Assembly: GCA_001953115.1 (NCBI GenBank)
Contig: LSSL01007711.1
Location: 1-32,367 of the forward strand
Reading direction: 5' to 3'
Source: Smittium mucronatum
Taxonomy: Eukaryota > Kickxellomycota > Harpellomycetes > Harpellales > Legeriomycetaceae
Length of the DNA stretch: 32,367 nt
Below the pieces are notes generated by a model. It was not told where the DNA came from. It ran no database searches and saw only the letters and a list, made by a program, of their open reading frames with translations. Made by a program: the position numbers and the translations under genes. Every line of letters starts with the position of its first letter. Positions within the stretch are counted from its first letter, which is position 1. Positions 20,952-31,595 of the stretch are shown one piece after another.

Positions 20952-22454
20952 TTATGAGGCTTTAATAGCCCATTCATAAAAGGAAAAAGTGACAGCGGCT
21001 TGAATTCCTTTCCTCATGACGCGCAAAGAGATTCCTCTGAAGAAGCCATAATATCCTTCTTCAGACAAGATCTTTTTAAAGGACTGGAAAAATTGGCGGT
21101 ACTGTAAGGGTTGGATTTGCATTCGAGTTTTGATCATATCAAAAGGCTGAGTCATATAGGAGGCAATAATTCCGCCCATCATGCCAGAACTAGCAGTAAT
21201 CAAGGAATCGGGAACGTGTAGGCTATATCTAGAGCATAATTCTTGGGTAATGAAGGGACGTATAATCAAAACAAAAAAAAAAGAAAAAAAAGTTGGATGG
21301 GAAGGGGGTTGGGTTTAAAAGGGATGAGATTAAATATAATTTAATGGATTAAAAGGGGGATTTTTTTGAGCCTAACCTCGCTCCTTCCTTTTACTAAATT
21401 CATAGATAGCAAAGTATAACCCAGCATAAGGAGCATCTCTAATAGCAGTGGGAATGGCACCCTCAAAGAACCCTTTTGAAACGGAAAAAAGCCAGAGTAT
21501 GGAAAAAAAATAAAGAGATAATTAGAGAAAATGAAGTGAAATGAAGGGAAAAAAAGATAAAGAGTTGAAAGGGCACCTCTTATTCCGCTTGTTTTCAGAA
21601 TACTTCTTACAGCACTAGATATCCCATTAAATTGGTAGTAGCTTGACTGAAAAAAGAAAAATACAAATACTAGTTTTTCCAGAAAAAGGAATAGATAAAT
21701 CGGATATACAAATTTAACGATATTTTATAACCACCAGATGGAATTAAAAGTATAATGGCATATAAAAGAGAGAAATAAAGAGGGGTGCAGTGGTGGTACT
21801 TACTTCATACTTCATTTTTACAACGGTAGCGGGCATAAGAATGAAGCCAGCAGCAGCTCGAGACAAGGCACCGGAAATTACGTTTACTAGATTGCTTTGA
21901 GAATTAGGGGATTTCGAATTACTGTTTAAAAAGCTTAACTCTCCCAAAAACTTTCGAGAGATGTGCAAGAAATAAAAATACAGAGACGATCCTGGTGCAT
22001 TTCTTGCGTTACAAATTATTTATTTATTTTTTTCGATTTCGAAAATAAAGAAACAGAGTTAGGATCAGGCAAGGATAACAAAATAATAATAATAGGAGTC
22101 AGGGAAATAATAAAGCACCTGATCAGGGTTGGGACAGTTCCTCTCCAAAACCCAAAGATTCCTTTTTCGTTGTACACGAGTTTAGCATTTCTTAATATGA
22201 TACTAATGAAAAAAAGGAAAATAAGGGGGGTTTTTGTAACTAGAGTAAAACCTATAAAATAACAACAGAGAATTAATATGGTCAAACCTTTGATTTAAAT
22301 GTAAGGGGCCTAGTATGGGCTTGTTGACTGTTTCTTGTTGAACGCGGGTTTTGAGGAGATCGAAAGGCTGAAGCAATACCACACTCAAGGAGCCAGAGAG
22401 AGCACCAGCCCCCAAGTGCAAGAGAGGGTTGGAGCTGGTTTTGACCTGCGTCAT
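20952..22454 (-). CDS. HEM25: Mitochondrial glycine carrier SLC25A38/Hem25
   Basis: Six exons: 22454-22288, 22202-22119, 22002-21804, 21646-21577, 21472-21377 and 21241-20952, encoding 301 residues, the same length as yeast Hem25. The three carrier repeats are visible: [13 protein letters not shown] in exon 1, [11 protein letters not shown] in exon 3 and [11 protein letters not shown] in exon 6. Between them lie [44 protein letters not shown] and [16 protein letters not shown]. The altered second signature (MPxTVxKxxYE instead of PxDxxK) and RDAPYAG are typical of the SLC25A38 family, which imports glycine into the mitochondrial matrix for 5-aminolevulinate and heme synthesis. Introns are 85-157 nt; several donors are far from GTAAGT (GTTTGA, GTGCTT, GTGCCC, GTTAGG). 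Phases across all five junctions agree, and no stop interrupts the joined frame. Confidence 0.93.
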
Positions 22455-24693
22455 TTGATGTGGGGAGGATGAGGGGAGGATGAGGGGGGGGGGGATTGTG
22501 AAGAGTCTGTCGTTGGATAGTAACTTGGTCTCAACGACAAAAGTGGAAAAAAGAGCTATAGTGATCTTTGATTTGTAAACGAAAAGTTTTCTTATTGTGT
22601 GAATGAAAGATCTCTAAAGATTTCCAGATAATTTGGTAAAAATATCCCTTTACCAAATTTTGATCAAACCTTTTCCCGAATCAACAATTGCCAAAAAAGT
22701 ATATGCGTGAGACGAAATGTAATTTATTGACCCGAAAAATTGTCACTGAATCTGCTCTGATAAAAGAGCGGCATGTTCTGGTGATTGAAAATGAACGAAT
22801 AAAATGGACCGAATAGCTAGAAAACCCACCATCATTTCTCCGCTTATCGGGCCACGATACTTTTAACGCTCTCTTATTTGCTACATCCCAAATCAGTCTA
22901 AAAATCCGTTCTGATCTAGTAATTACGTTTTTGGTTCTGGATCTGACTGCCAAGACATCTCCTGCATTGGCTAGAAGAAATAGTGGATACCACCAAAACC
23001 TTCACAATTTAGGAAAAAAGGAGCAAATATAAATATAGATAAGGAACGAGTTTTGGAAAACTAAACCCCAATTTTTTACTAAACGCATCTTTCTTTAACT
23101 CTTCTGTAAAATGGAGCTTTTCTTTCAATACCTGAGAATTTCGGTAAATTTATGGAAAATTAGACAGAATTGGTAATTTCCAGCTATTTTTATGCACTCC
23201 TTTCGGAAATATTCAACAGTTTTTCTGCCTTGTTTTTTGATTTACAGTAACAGGATTTCTATGTTAGAAAGTTATTCGTTATTTAATATGATTTCAAATA
23301 CAATTTAAATTAATATAAGTTAAGAGTATTTTTTCGATGGAAACGTCATTGGGGATGAAAGTACGTGCTTGATATCAAAGCTAAATTATCAATATTTTTA
23401 TGATAATCATCGCAAGAATTGCAACTCCGGTTGGGTTTTGCCTGTGGATATTTATTGTCGCCTTTAAATATCAAAAATAAAAAAATTGATGGGATAGTGC
23501 TTCAAAGTATACCAGAATTATAAAATATTTAGGAAAAAAAGAAAAAGTGAAAATACCACAGTTAAAGTTGGGATTTCAAAAAAAAAGGCTTTCCCGACAC
23601 GAAATACCAACATATGTTAGCGCGTTCAGATACTTTGCGAATCCTGGATAGATGGAATAGGCAGTAGATTCGACTTTAAGTCGATAGTGGAACATATTTA
23701 TGTATTGCTAATTCTCCTACTATTAAAAAGAATATTCAATTCAGTTTACGTTTCTTGAAATTAAACTCTCCTTTCTTTAATTACATTCCATCATTTAACT
23801 CTTTGGCCATAACCAGGATCCTTAGTTTTCCAAATTGGCATTTTATAATATATCATTTGTAATTGAGTGGATAAGCCAACAAGATAATATATTTTGAAAT
23901 ATCTTACGAGATAATAGTCAATGAATATTTCATCAAACTTTAAAAATTATAAAAACTAGATTTATATTTATATCATTTCGGTTAAAGGTGTCCAGATGTA
24001 TTAAAAAATAAAATTTCGCAATACTTTTCTTCATCAAGTATAAATAAATAAAGTTAAAGAGACTTGGAATAATTTCAAAAAAGATTTATTACTTGCTGAT
24101 TTCCATTAAATCCTATTTACATTAGTGTTAAAATTTTATTTCTCTGGTATAAAAATATACATCTTATTTCAAAAATACGGCATATTTTTAAATGGGATTA
24201 ACATCACAACATTTTAATAACTTTAAAATACTCTATTTTTCAAATCAAATGCAATTTGGTTCTATTCATTATCTTAGCATTCAGATAGTATTATGCCTTC
24301 TTTTTAGAAATTTTTGAATAAAATAAATATTCTATTTTTCCAAATGGGAATATAACCTCAATTTGATGCCCGATTCATCATACGATTTGATTTTTGTAAA
24401 AATAACAGCTCACCTTTTATAGAAAGGCTCTAAAGATATTTATTTTCGAATTATGACTTCATTTTAAATGCAAGTAAATTCCATTCATAAATAACCATTT
24501 TAAAAAAAATAAAAAATAAATGAACGCTATATATATATAATAACAAAAATCTAAATCAAAAAAAAATCAAAAGATATATAAAAGTTTCAATATATGCTTA
24601 TTTTCCTTACTTTTTTTTGTTTTTTTTAATGAAAATTCATTTAAAAGTTAATTAAAAGTTCTTAAAACTAATTTATTAAAATTAAAAAAAGTG
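22455..24693. other. Intergenic region upstream of Hem25
   Basis: About 2.2 kb with no recognised gene. The first ~60 bp (22455-22515) is a G-rich tract with a run of nine or ten G and contains the Hem25 5' end. The block 22640-22990 is less AT-rich than its surroundings and holds a 90-codon minus-strand frame (22953-22681, opening MAVRSRTKNVITRSERIF) that I cannot match to a family; it could be an unknown small gene, a decayed one, or a non-coding RNA. From about 23000 the DNA is AT-rich with short broken frames. Confidence 0.45.
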
Positions 24694-24698
24694 AAAAA
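24694..24698 (-). terminator. T5 run beyond the three-tRNA array
   Basis: A T5 run on the minus strand about 70 bp past tRNA-Lys, followed a few bases later by a T7 run (24684-24690). A shorter T4 at 24763-24766 lies directly after tRNA-Lys and may terminate first; the T5 and T7 runs would catch read-through. Confidence 0.45.
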
Positions 24699-24717
24699 TT
24701 GTCACCGAAGTCCCCTC

Positions 24718-24733
24718 AGCCGCCTTAGCGGCT
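24718..24733 (-). other. GC-rich hairpin in the tRNA array trailer
   Basis: A perfect 6-bp stem AGCCGC/GCGGCT with a 4-nt loop, an island of G+C in AT-rich DNA. It lies about 37 bp past tRNA-Lys and 20 bp before the T5 run on the same strand. It could be part of a Pol III trailer or of a separate small RNA; no known RNA family was recognised. Confidence 0.4.
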
Positions 24734-24762
24734 CCATACCTCTATAGAATTGGCACAAATAT

Positions 24763-24766
24763 AAAA
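24763..24766 (-). terminator. Proximal Pol III terminator of the three-tRNA array
   Basis: A T4 run on the minus strand begins 4 nt after the 3' end of tRNA-Lys. It is the first run of four or more T downstream of the array. Confidence 0.5.
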
Positions 24767-24769
24767 TAA

Positions 24770-24842
24770 AGCCCAACGCGGGGGTCGAACCCGCAGCCTT
24801 GAGATTAAGAGTCTCACGCTCTACCGATTGAGCTAGCCGGGC
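24770..24842 (-). tRNA. tRNA-Lys (CTT)
   Basis: A 73-nt intronless cloverleaf: acceptor GCCCGGC with GTTGGGC (two G.T pairs), anticodon loop CTCTTAA giving CTT, stem TGAGA/TCTCA, and B-box GGTTCGACC. The deduced discriminator base is T, whereas Lys tRNAs usually carry G or A. It is last in transcription order, 2 bp after tRNA-Ser. Confidence 0.94.
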
Positions 24843-24844
24843 AT

Positions 24845-24926
24845 CGTCGGCGACAGGATTTGAACCTGTGCGGGCAGAGCCCAATAGATTTCTAATCTAT
24901 CTCCTTAACCACTCGGACACACCGAC
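24845..24926 (-). tRNA. tRNA-Ser (AGA)
   Basis: An 82-nt intronless class II cloverleaf: acceptor GTCGGTG with CGCCGAC, discriminator G, anticodon loop TTAGAAA giving AGA, a long variable arm (GGGCTCTGCCC), and B-box GGTTCAAATCC. Spacers are 2 bp to tRNA-Lys and 5 bp to tRNA-Val. Confidence 0.95.
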
Positions 24927-24931
24927 ATATC

Positions 24932-25005
24932 TGATTTCTGCCGGACTCGAACCGGCGACCGTCTGTGTGTTAGACAGACGTGATAACCATCTACACCAAG
25001 AAATC
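24932..25005 (-). tRNA. tRNA-Val (AAC)
   Basis: A 74-nt intronless cloverleaf: acceptor GATTTCT with AGAAATC, discriminator A, anticodon loop CTAACAC giving AAC, stem TCTGT/ACAGA, and B-box GGTTCGAGTCC. It is first in transcription order in the array. Together with Val-TAC in the other array, two Val isoacceptors occur in the window. Confidence 0.95.
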
Positions 25006-27881
25006 ATTGGGAAATCTATAATAAAACTAATAATATAAGAAATGGTATTGCTATGGATATAATTGCGGAATTTTCTCCGCGTGGTTTACATTCAATCATA
25101 TTCAAATTATTTCCATTGATTTAGATAAAAAGTTCAGGTTCATGGTTTCTAAACTTGATTATCAAGAAAAAATTAATTATTTTATCTATATACAATTTTT
25201 TGTTGGGAAGAGAATCGTTTGAATGGAAAGTTAACGTTTTATCAATTAACTTAAACTAAGCTAGAAACCAACCCCGTTGTAATATTTTTATAAAAACAAA
25301 GATATATACGACAGGCTCGCTTTGATTAAGTCTAAAATTATTAATATAAACAGCCAAATAAATTTAGTTGATATAAACTTATGAATTTAAAAGATGGGTT
25401 GGAAAAAATAAGCAAATTCTTCATATTAATTTTTTTACTTTTTTTTCGCCAAATAACCCTAATAAATAGGGTGAGGGATGCCCTCAAATCGATGATGGAT
25501 ATCCCAATTTCTATTTTCATCAAACTGCAAACTTAATTAGAAATCACTAGCTAATTTTTAGCCAAATACTACTTTGTAGGTATAAAAATAGAATAAAAAT
25601 AAGATAAAAGAAGATATCAGAAAAATAAGAACGTTATAAAAAAGAAGTTTAGGATTTAAAAAAGTGGGGTTTCACCCAAAAAACTTATTTTACATTATTC
25701 CATAAGTAATTTAAATTTAATAAAATTTATCAGTAAAAGTCTTTAACCAAATGAAGGTAAATACTTTTAATTAATATCCTGAAATAAAATAGAAGGTTCG
25801 TTAATCAGAATTTCTAAAATAATTAATGTGCAGGATGTTTAACCAAAAAACCTGAAAATTTCTATTAAGTTTCATAAAGGAGACGTATTATTATATTAAT
25901 ATTTTACGATATAAAATTAAAATTAATTGATGATGAAATAAAACAGAAAATAAAAATATGAATAAAAGCTTAGTACTTTTTTAATAATTATTAATCATAT
26001 TTTTTGTGTTATTGTTTATCTTTCCATCTATTTAGGGTATTTTTACATAGATTTTCTTTTTAACTAAATTTTCATCAAATATGGGATCAGTTGATAAAAC
26101 GTACCGAATTATTTAAAAGAATTGTAAAAAATATTTAAAAATCCGAAAATTTTTGCATTATGTTTGAATTTTTTAATAATCCCGGTCTTTGATTTAGATT
26201 TATCAGTCTAAATAAAGAGCCATAATAAATCAAAAAAGTTAGTATATTTTGAAAAATAAAATAATTAAGAACATTATATGGAAAAATCTATATGTTTAAA
26301 TATATTTTTATAATATTTTCTATTTTATCCGAAGAAAGATAATTGTAAATCTTTGTAAGTGCTCTTTTAAAGTTTATAAGAACCTAATAATTGGTATTAT
26401 ATATTAAAATAGTAGATATTTTCAGCGAAATGGCACTTAAAAACATATTGAATATTTATCATACCAAAATAAAAAAGAATTTTACTATCAAAAATTATAA
26501 AAAACGGTTTTATTTTATTAAAAAAAAAGTATAATTTGTAATTACAGTGATAATTGCAATTTTTTGTTGGTTTAAAATTTAATTTAATGCTAAAAGCAAG
26601 ATATTAGAATTTAAAAAATATTTAGTGGCTTGAATGTGATAAATAAGTGTATATCTATCTAAAAATGGGTAAATTTATCAGACACGTGATTTATTTTTAA
26701 CTTTAAAAACACTTAAAATTCCAAAAAATCATCGAAATCACTTCTTAGATGATTTTTTCTAGCAGTGAATCATTTTTGTACTCAGAGGAAAATCAAAAAT
26801 CTTATAGCTCAAATTAGATATTTTTTAATTTATCTTAAATATATTCATTATATTTATAAAAGTTCTCAATAATAATCAGAATATTTCAAATATATATGTA
26901 TATATATAAATATATATGCATTGCAAAATATATATATTACCAGTGTTTTTTCAAATACGCCATTTTAAAGATTCTAAAACCAAAAAAAATGGTTTAAATG
27001 TTCAAATTTTGTATGATAAAAGAGCTATGCACTTTTTTCAGCACATGTGATTTTTTCAGAAGTATAATATTATTTCACAAAAATGGACATCTTTAGAATA
27101 AAAAATAAATTTTTGAGCCCATTTTAAAAAAAAGGCTTTTATTACTAATCGAGGTCATTTTTGCATAACGTTACCCCTTTTCGCTAAGAATTCATAATAT
27201 ATACATTATGCAAATGAAGAATTTAAATATATAACAGTGATATCTGGAAAAAATTAATGTTATTTATATTATGTTTTAAAATCAATCAGTAGTTTTTTTC
27301 AAGTACCCCCCCCCACACACCCAAGATAAACCATTACTATAAGTTCAAAAAGAAAATAAATATGAAATTCTGAATAATTTTATTTGAAAAAATAGCTATA
27401 ATGGTAATTTTTAATAAAAGACATGTTTTTTCATATGAAAAAATTTAGATATAGCAAAAAAATATCATTAATAATTACCTCAGATCTTTTTTTCAAATAA
27501 ACGGGACTTTTGAATTTGTGTTTTTTATGAATTATCCAAAAAAAAAATATTTATATACAAGAGTATATCATGTCAATTTTGTAAATTAAAAATTTCAAAT
27601 GCACATATCAATATTTTCATGTTATTTTCAAAGGGTTTTAGCTATTTTTAATTTATTCGCCTTTAAATCAAAGAAGATATATTTAGAGACCGAAATGGTT
27701 TAAATTAACCTCATCCAAAAAGGATATATTTAATAAATTTATACTTTATTTGAATTTTTATTTCAGAGATTAGAAAAATGTGAAAAATTCTCTGGTTTTA
27801 GCTCTATTTAAGGTAAATGGCTTAAAAAGAAAAAGTGATATACCCTTTTTTAGTTACTAAAATTCTCTTAAAATAACTATT

Positions 27882-27900
27882 ACACACACATATATATATA

Positions 27901-27992
<92 letters not shown>
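27882..27992. repeat. Compound microsatellite (AC)n-(TA)n-(TATATG)n
   Basis: A short ACACACACA tract leads into TATATATATA and then about 15 perfect tandem copies of the hexamer TATATG. The lack of interruptions suggests recent expansion by slippage. Confidence 0.95.
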
Positions 27993-28787
27993 AGTATTCA
28001 TGCTTTAAAAAGGTGACTGTTCTTAAAAATGGAATTATTATATAATAAACAACCCCATAAAAATTGTAGTATATTGAATTTATTTTAAACGGTTAGAGAT
28101 ATAAAAAAACTAAAAGAACAATTGTATAAACATATTTAAAAATTATTGGGAAATATTGAAAAAGAAAAAAGTGGGAAATATAATATATTTTTCATGTGTT
28201 ATAAAATATCTTGTTTTTTTAATAAGTTGAACCCAATTATATTTTAATATAGCACTGTTATCATTTTAATAAATTCATATTTTCTATAAATTTTCGCATT
28301 TATGGGAATTAATGAATATTTATAAAAAATAATAATATATAAATAAATTTACGTATGTATAAGGAGGAATTTTGATTAAGTATTTTTACCAAAAATGTAT
28401 TTAAAGCTAAATATGATGAGTTATAGTTATATAAGAATTAAACTTATTCAAATACTTTGCTAAATTCTTTCTGAATTATGAAATTGAGTATCATTTAATT
28501 ATATTTACCTATATTTTAAATCGAGATTATATTTAAGGAATTATAATCTTCTTATCTGAAAAATTAATGTTAAAAGTGAATAAATAGGGCTTATCTACGA
28601 GAAAAAAAAGGTGGATTTTTTTTACTTGATTCTGAGCTTATATTCTCACCAAATTACTATAATTTCAGATTTTCATAAATATTCATTATAAATTTCTCTA
28701 ATTTAATTTTTAAAAGATAGAAAGATAATCTTCTCACTTAAAAAGAATAAATCAATTAGGCTTTTTTTTGATTTTTTCATTTAAACG

Positions 28788-28822
28788 TAAAATAAAATGA
28801 AATAAAATGAAATAAAATGAAA
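28788..28822. repeat. Short tandem 10-mer repeat AAATAAAATG
   Basis: About three and a half tandem copies of AAATAAAATG in an AT-rich context, ending in ATGAAACAGG. It is a minor simple repeat with no evident function. Confidence 0.8.
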
Positions 28823-30904
28823 CAGGATTTTTTTTTATGCATAAAATATTTTTTCTTAAATTTACTCTACCAATACTGAAAATCAATTAAATAAATTTTA
28901 TTGTAAAGATATTATAAATTATATTAAAAGTATTATATACTTAATAAAAATATTCGAAGTTGATATTCAACAAAGGAAGTTTCAAAGTGCTATGACTAAT
29001 TAACTTATAAAAAAAATCCCACATTTTTATTTTTTTAGGCGATTTTATTAGTTTATAATAGCATTGTTTAAAAAATAATATATAAAATTTGAATTAAAAG
29101 GAATGTTAATTTCTCTTTTTTATAAATATTTAATTACATGTTTTTCGTAATAAAAAATTATTAGCTGATAGATATAATTGTATTCATAAATTACCCATTA
29201 AGTAATTCACTTTTTTAATTTAAATTATCCTTTTTTATGTGCTATTTACTCCTGTTTTATTTTTATAAAGCGATTTAATTTGTATATTTTACAGCATTAG
29301 CTTATAAATAGGGGAATTATTACTGTTAGAATCAAAAAGAGATAAAAAAGAAAAATTTTACTAGCTATAAATTTTTTTCTGTATGAAAAAATTTCTATAT
29401 TAAATTTTTTAAATCAATTTATAAATAGAATCGGAAAAAATTACGATATATAATAAATTTCCAAAAAAGGATTTATTTTGCGAATCTAATTGTGAAATAC
29501 CCTTTAAATTTATTTTTTAACATAGAGAAATATTTAAGAAATAGTAAATATTAGGCTCACATTGCAAAAATGAGAGTTTTTAAATCTTTTGGATTTTTAA
29601 AAAATGAAATCTAAATAACTAAATTAAGATATCAATCACCAATACAAAAATATTATTAAATAATCATTGGATAAAATGATAAAATTGTGTTTTTTTTGAA
29701 GCACCAAACCTTTTTTTGAAAAAAAAACTCGTTATATTGACAAATTTGCACTTTTTTTAAATATCAAGATATTTCTGGGAAAAAATTGAATTTATCTATA
29801 AAAAGCGGATCTCAATGCGAAAAAATGATAATTATTGGTCTCAGTTCAATATTATTGAAATATGAATTTATCCCAAAATCGATTAAATTTATCAAATAGA
29901 TAAAATTGAAACTATAATTCTATAAGAAAAATCCGAAATTATTGAAATTTTTGGCTTTAAGCCATGATTTCGTAAATTCTTTTGATTTTTTTTTAAAAAA
30001 CAGATTTTTAATAAATCACGTCTTCAACAATTCTTCTCTTTTTTTTTCTTTCCCTCTTCCCTTTTACATCCTCCAAAAATCATATATTAAATCATTTTAA
30101 TTCAAAAAAAAATCCTATATCTTAACTATACATAGGTAAATAACAATCATTTTTTAAGTGATATATAAATAGATTCCCTTGGTATATATTTTTTTTAATA
30201 TATTTTTTTTGAACTAGATACAAAGCATAAATAAGAATTGGCTTTATAAAATTATTGATCGACCAGAACATAAATTCGGTACAAGTTATACTATTTTTTT
30301 AAATATATTTATATGTAAAAAAAAAAATATATATTAAAGTATAAACGATGTACTTTTTATAAAAAACCGTGAGAGTAAAATAAAATCAAACTGAATTATA
30401 TATATATAAATGCAAAATGAGTAATGCTAAAAGGACCACCTTATAAAAAAAAAATTATAATAATCAATATCTCATTCCATATCATATTATTTAGATTTAA
30501 TTAATTGTATTTTTTAATAAAAAGTTTAAAATAAAATATAGATTAAAATTTCACTTATTTTTAGTAGGATTGCTTTCTCGATTATTAAATATCTGATAAT
30601 AAATTGTGTTTATTAAACCTTTTAAAATAAAAGGGGTTTTAATTTTAAAATATTTATGACTTATAATATTTTTTTAAAGATATTTGATTTTTAGTTCAGA
30701 TATTTATCTGTTCAAAATTCTTCTCAATGGGTGTAACTTAAGGTGAAAATTGGCGAGAAAAATGCAAAAATCATTTATATCCTAATTAAACTCTAAATTC
30801 TTTCTTATTTTATGCCTTTCAGCGCTCCAGAGCCGCTTTAAAAGGAGGTGATAATTCTCGCAAATTATTATAGTTGAAGATAGTTTTTTATTTTTTAAAA
30901 ATTA

Positions 30905-31595
30905 AATCTGGCTAATTTTAGATCCCTTTACTGGTAAAATCGCAAGGATATATATATCCACCAAGATAAATCCTAAGTTGGACATTTCAGACCAGTACAC
31001 ATTGCCATTTGGAGTATTTTATTCTGGAAATTTTAGAATATATTTTTTGTACAAATGAACTCCGCTTAAAAAAATGCTAAAATAATGTTAGAGATTTAAT
31101 TTTAATTTGCTCAACATAGTCAGCCTTTCATCTGGAAGATGAATAAGTTATTTTTTTATCGATTATAATCTATTCTTTCATGAAATAAAACTTTAGGATC
31201 CATAAAAACCGAGGATAATATTGAGGATTCTTGTATATACGCATGTATTATAAGTGCTGATCTGACAATTCAAAAATATCAATCCTAAAGATCCCTGTCA
31301 ATATTTTTTCACACAAAAGAAGAACTCTTTATTCATAGTTTCATTAATCTAATCGGTATTTATTTTTATTATTCTTTTTTTTTTGAGCCATCATTCATAT
31401 TTAATAACAGTCCAAAAGTAGAGTAATCTGGATAGGTCTTCAAAAAAGAAAGATAAAACAGCTGTGATTCCGTAATTGATAGTTTAGGTATTTTTACCCT
31501 GGAAATTCTTGTTTTAGAAAGATCCCGATTTAATATCTCAAATAAAATGTCAAACTCATTCAAATCAAAGTTGGTTAAAATCTTTAGAGAATCGC
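30905..31595 (-). pseudogene. Decayed PIF/Harbinger-like DDE transposase
   Basis: On the minus strand an open stretch from 31595 to 31369 follows a plausible 3' splice site (TTTCAG ending at 31596). It reads FDLNEFDILFEIL, then PKLSITESQLFYLSFLKTY, then YSTFGLLLNM. This resembles the helix-turn-helix preceding the DDE domain of HARBI1-type transposases (LSpeeqLll.L..L....tf..lg..f). Further downstream, broken frames give VFMDPKVLFHERIDYNR near 31190, near where the first Asp block would fall, and NVYWSEMSNLGFILVDIYIL near 30995-30940, resembling the second Asp block. Stops and frameshifts show it is dead. No terminal repeats were identified, and the element may extend past the window. Confidence 0.4.

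Larger units (their letters stand above)
25006..30904. other. Long AT-rich gene desert
   Basis: About 5.9 kb without a supported gene. It contains a compound microsatellite at 27882-27992, a short AAATAAAATG repeat near 28788-28822, a run of nine C at 27306-27314 and several TATA-rich tracts near 26890-26940. A minus-strand frame at 25341-25523 lies in a slightly less AT-rich patch (25440-25520) but shows no motif I recognise. TTATAT near 25030-25039 could be a TATA-like box for the tRNA array, though such matches are common here. Confidence 0.55.

Noticed and set aside
22016..22285. Minus-strand frame with hydrophobic text in the Hem25 region
   Set aside because: It runs through Hem25 introns 1 and 2; only the [17 protein letters not shown] part is real exon.
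23630..23700. tRNA-like TTCGACTTTAAGTCGA stretch
   Set aside because: It is a short hairpin without an acceptor stem, D-arm or B-box.
22733..24700. Shared GTGACAATTTTTC after small hairpins at ~22740 and ~24695 (minus strand)
   Set aside because: The flanking sequence does not align, and a 13-mer match is expected by chance in DNA this AT-rich.
24702..24884. 60-codon minus-strand frame MGSARTGSNPVADDARLAQSVE
   Set aside because: This is the well-known artefact of translating tRNA-Ser and tRNA-Lys genes.
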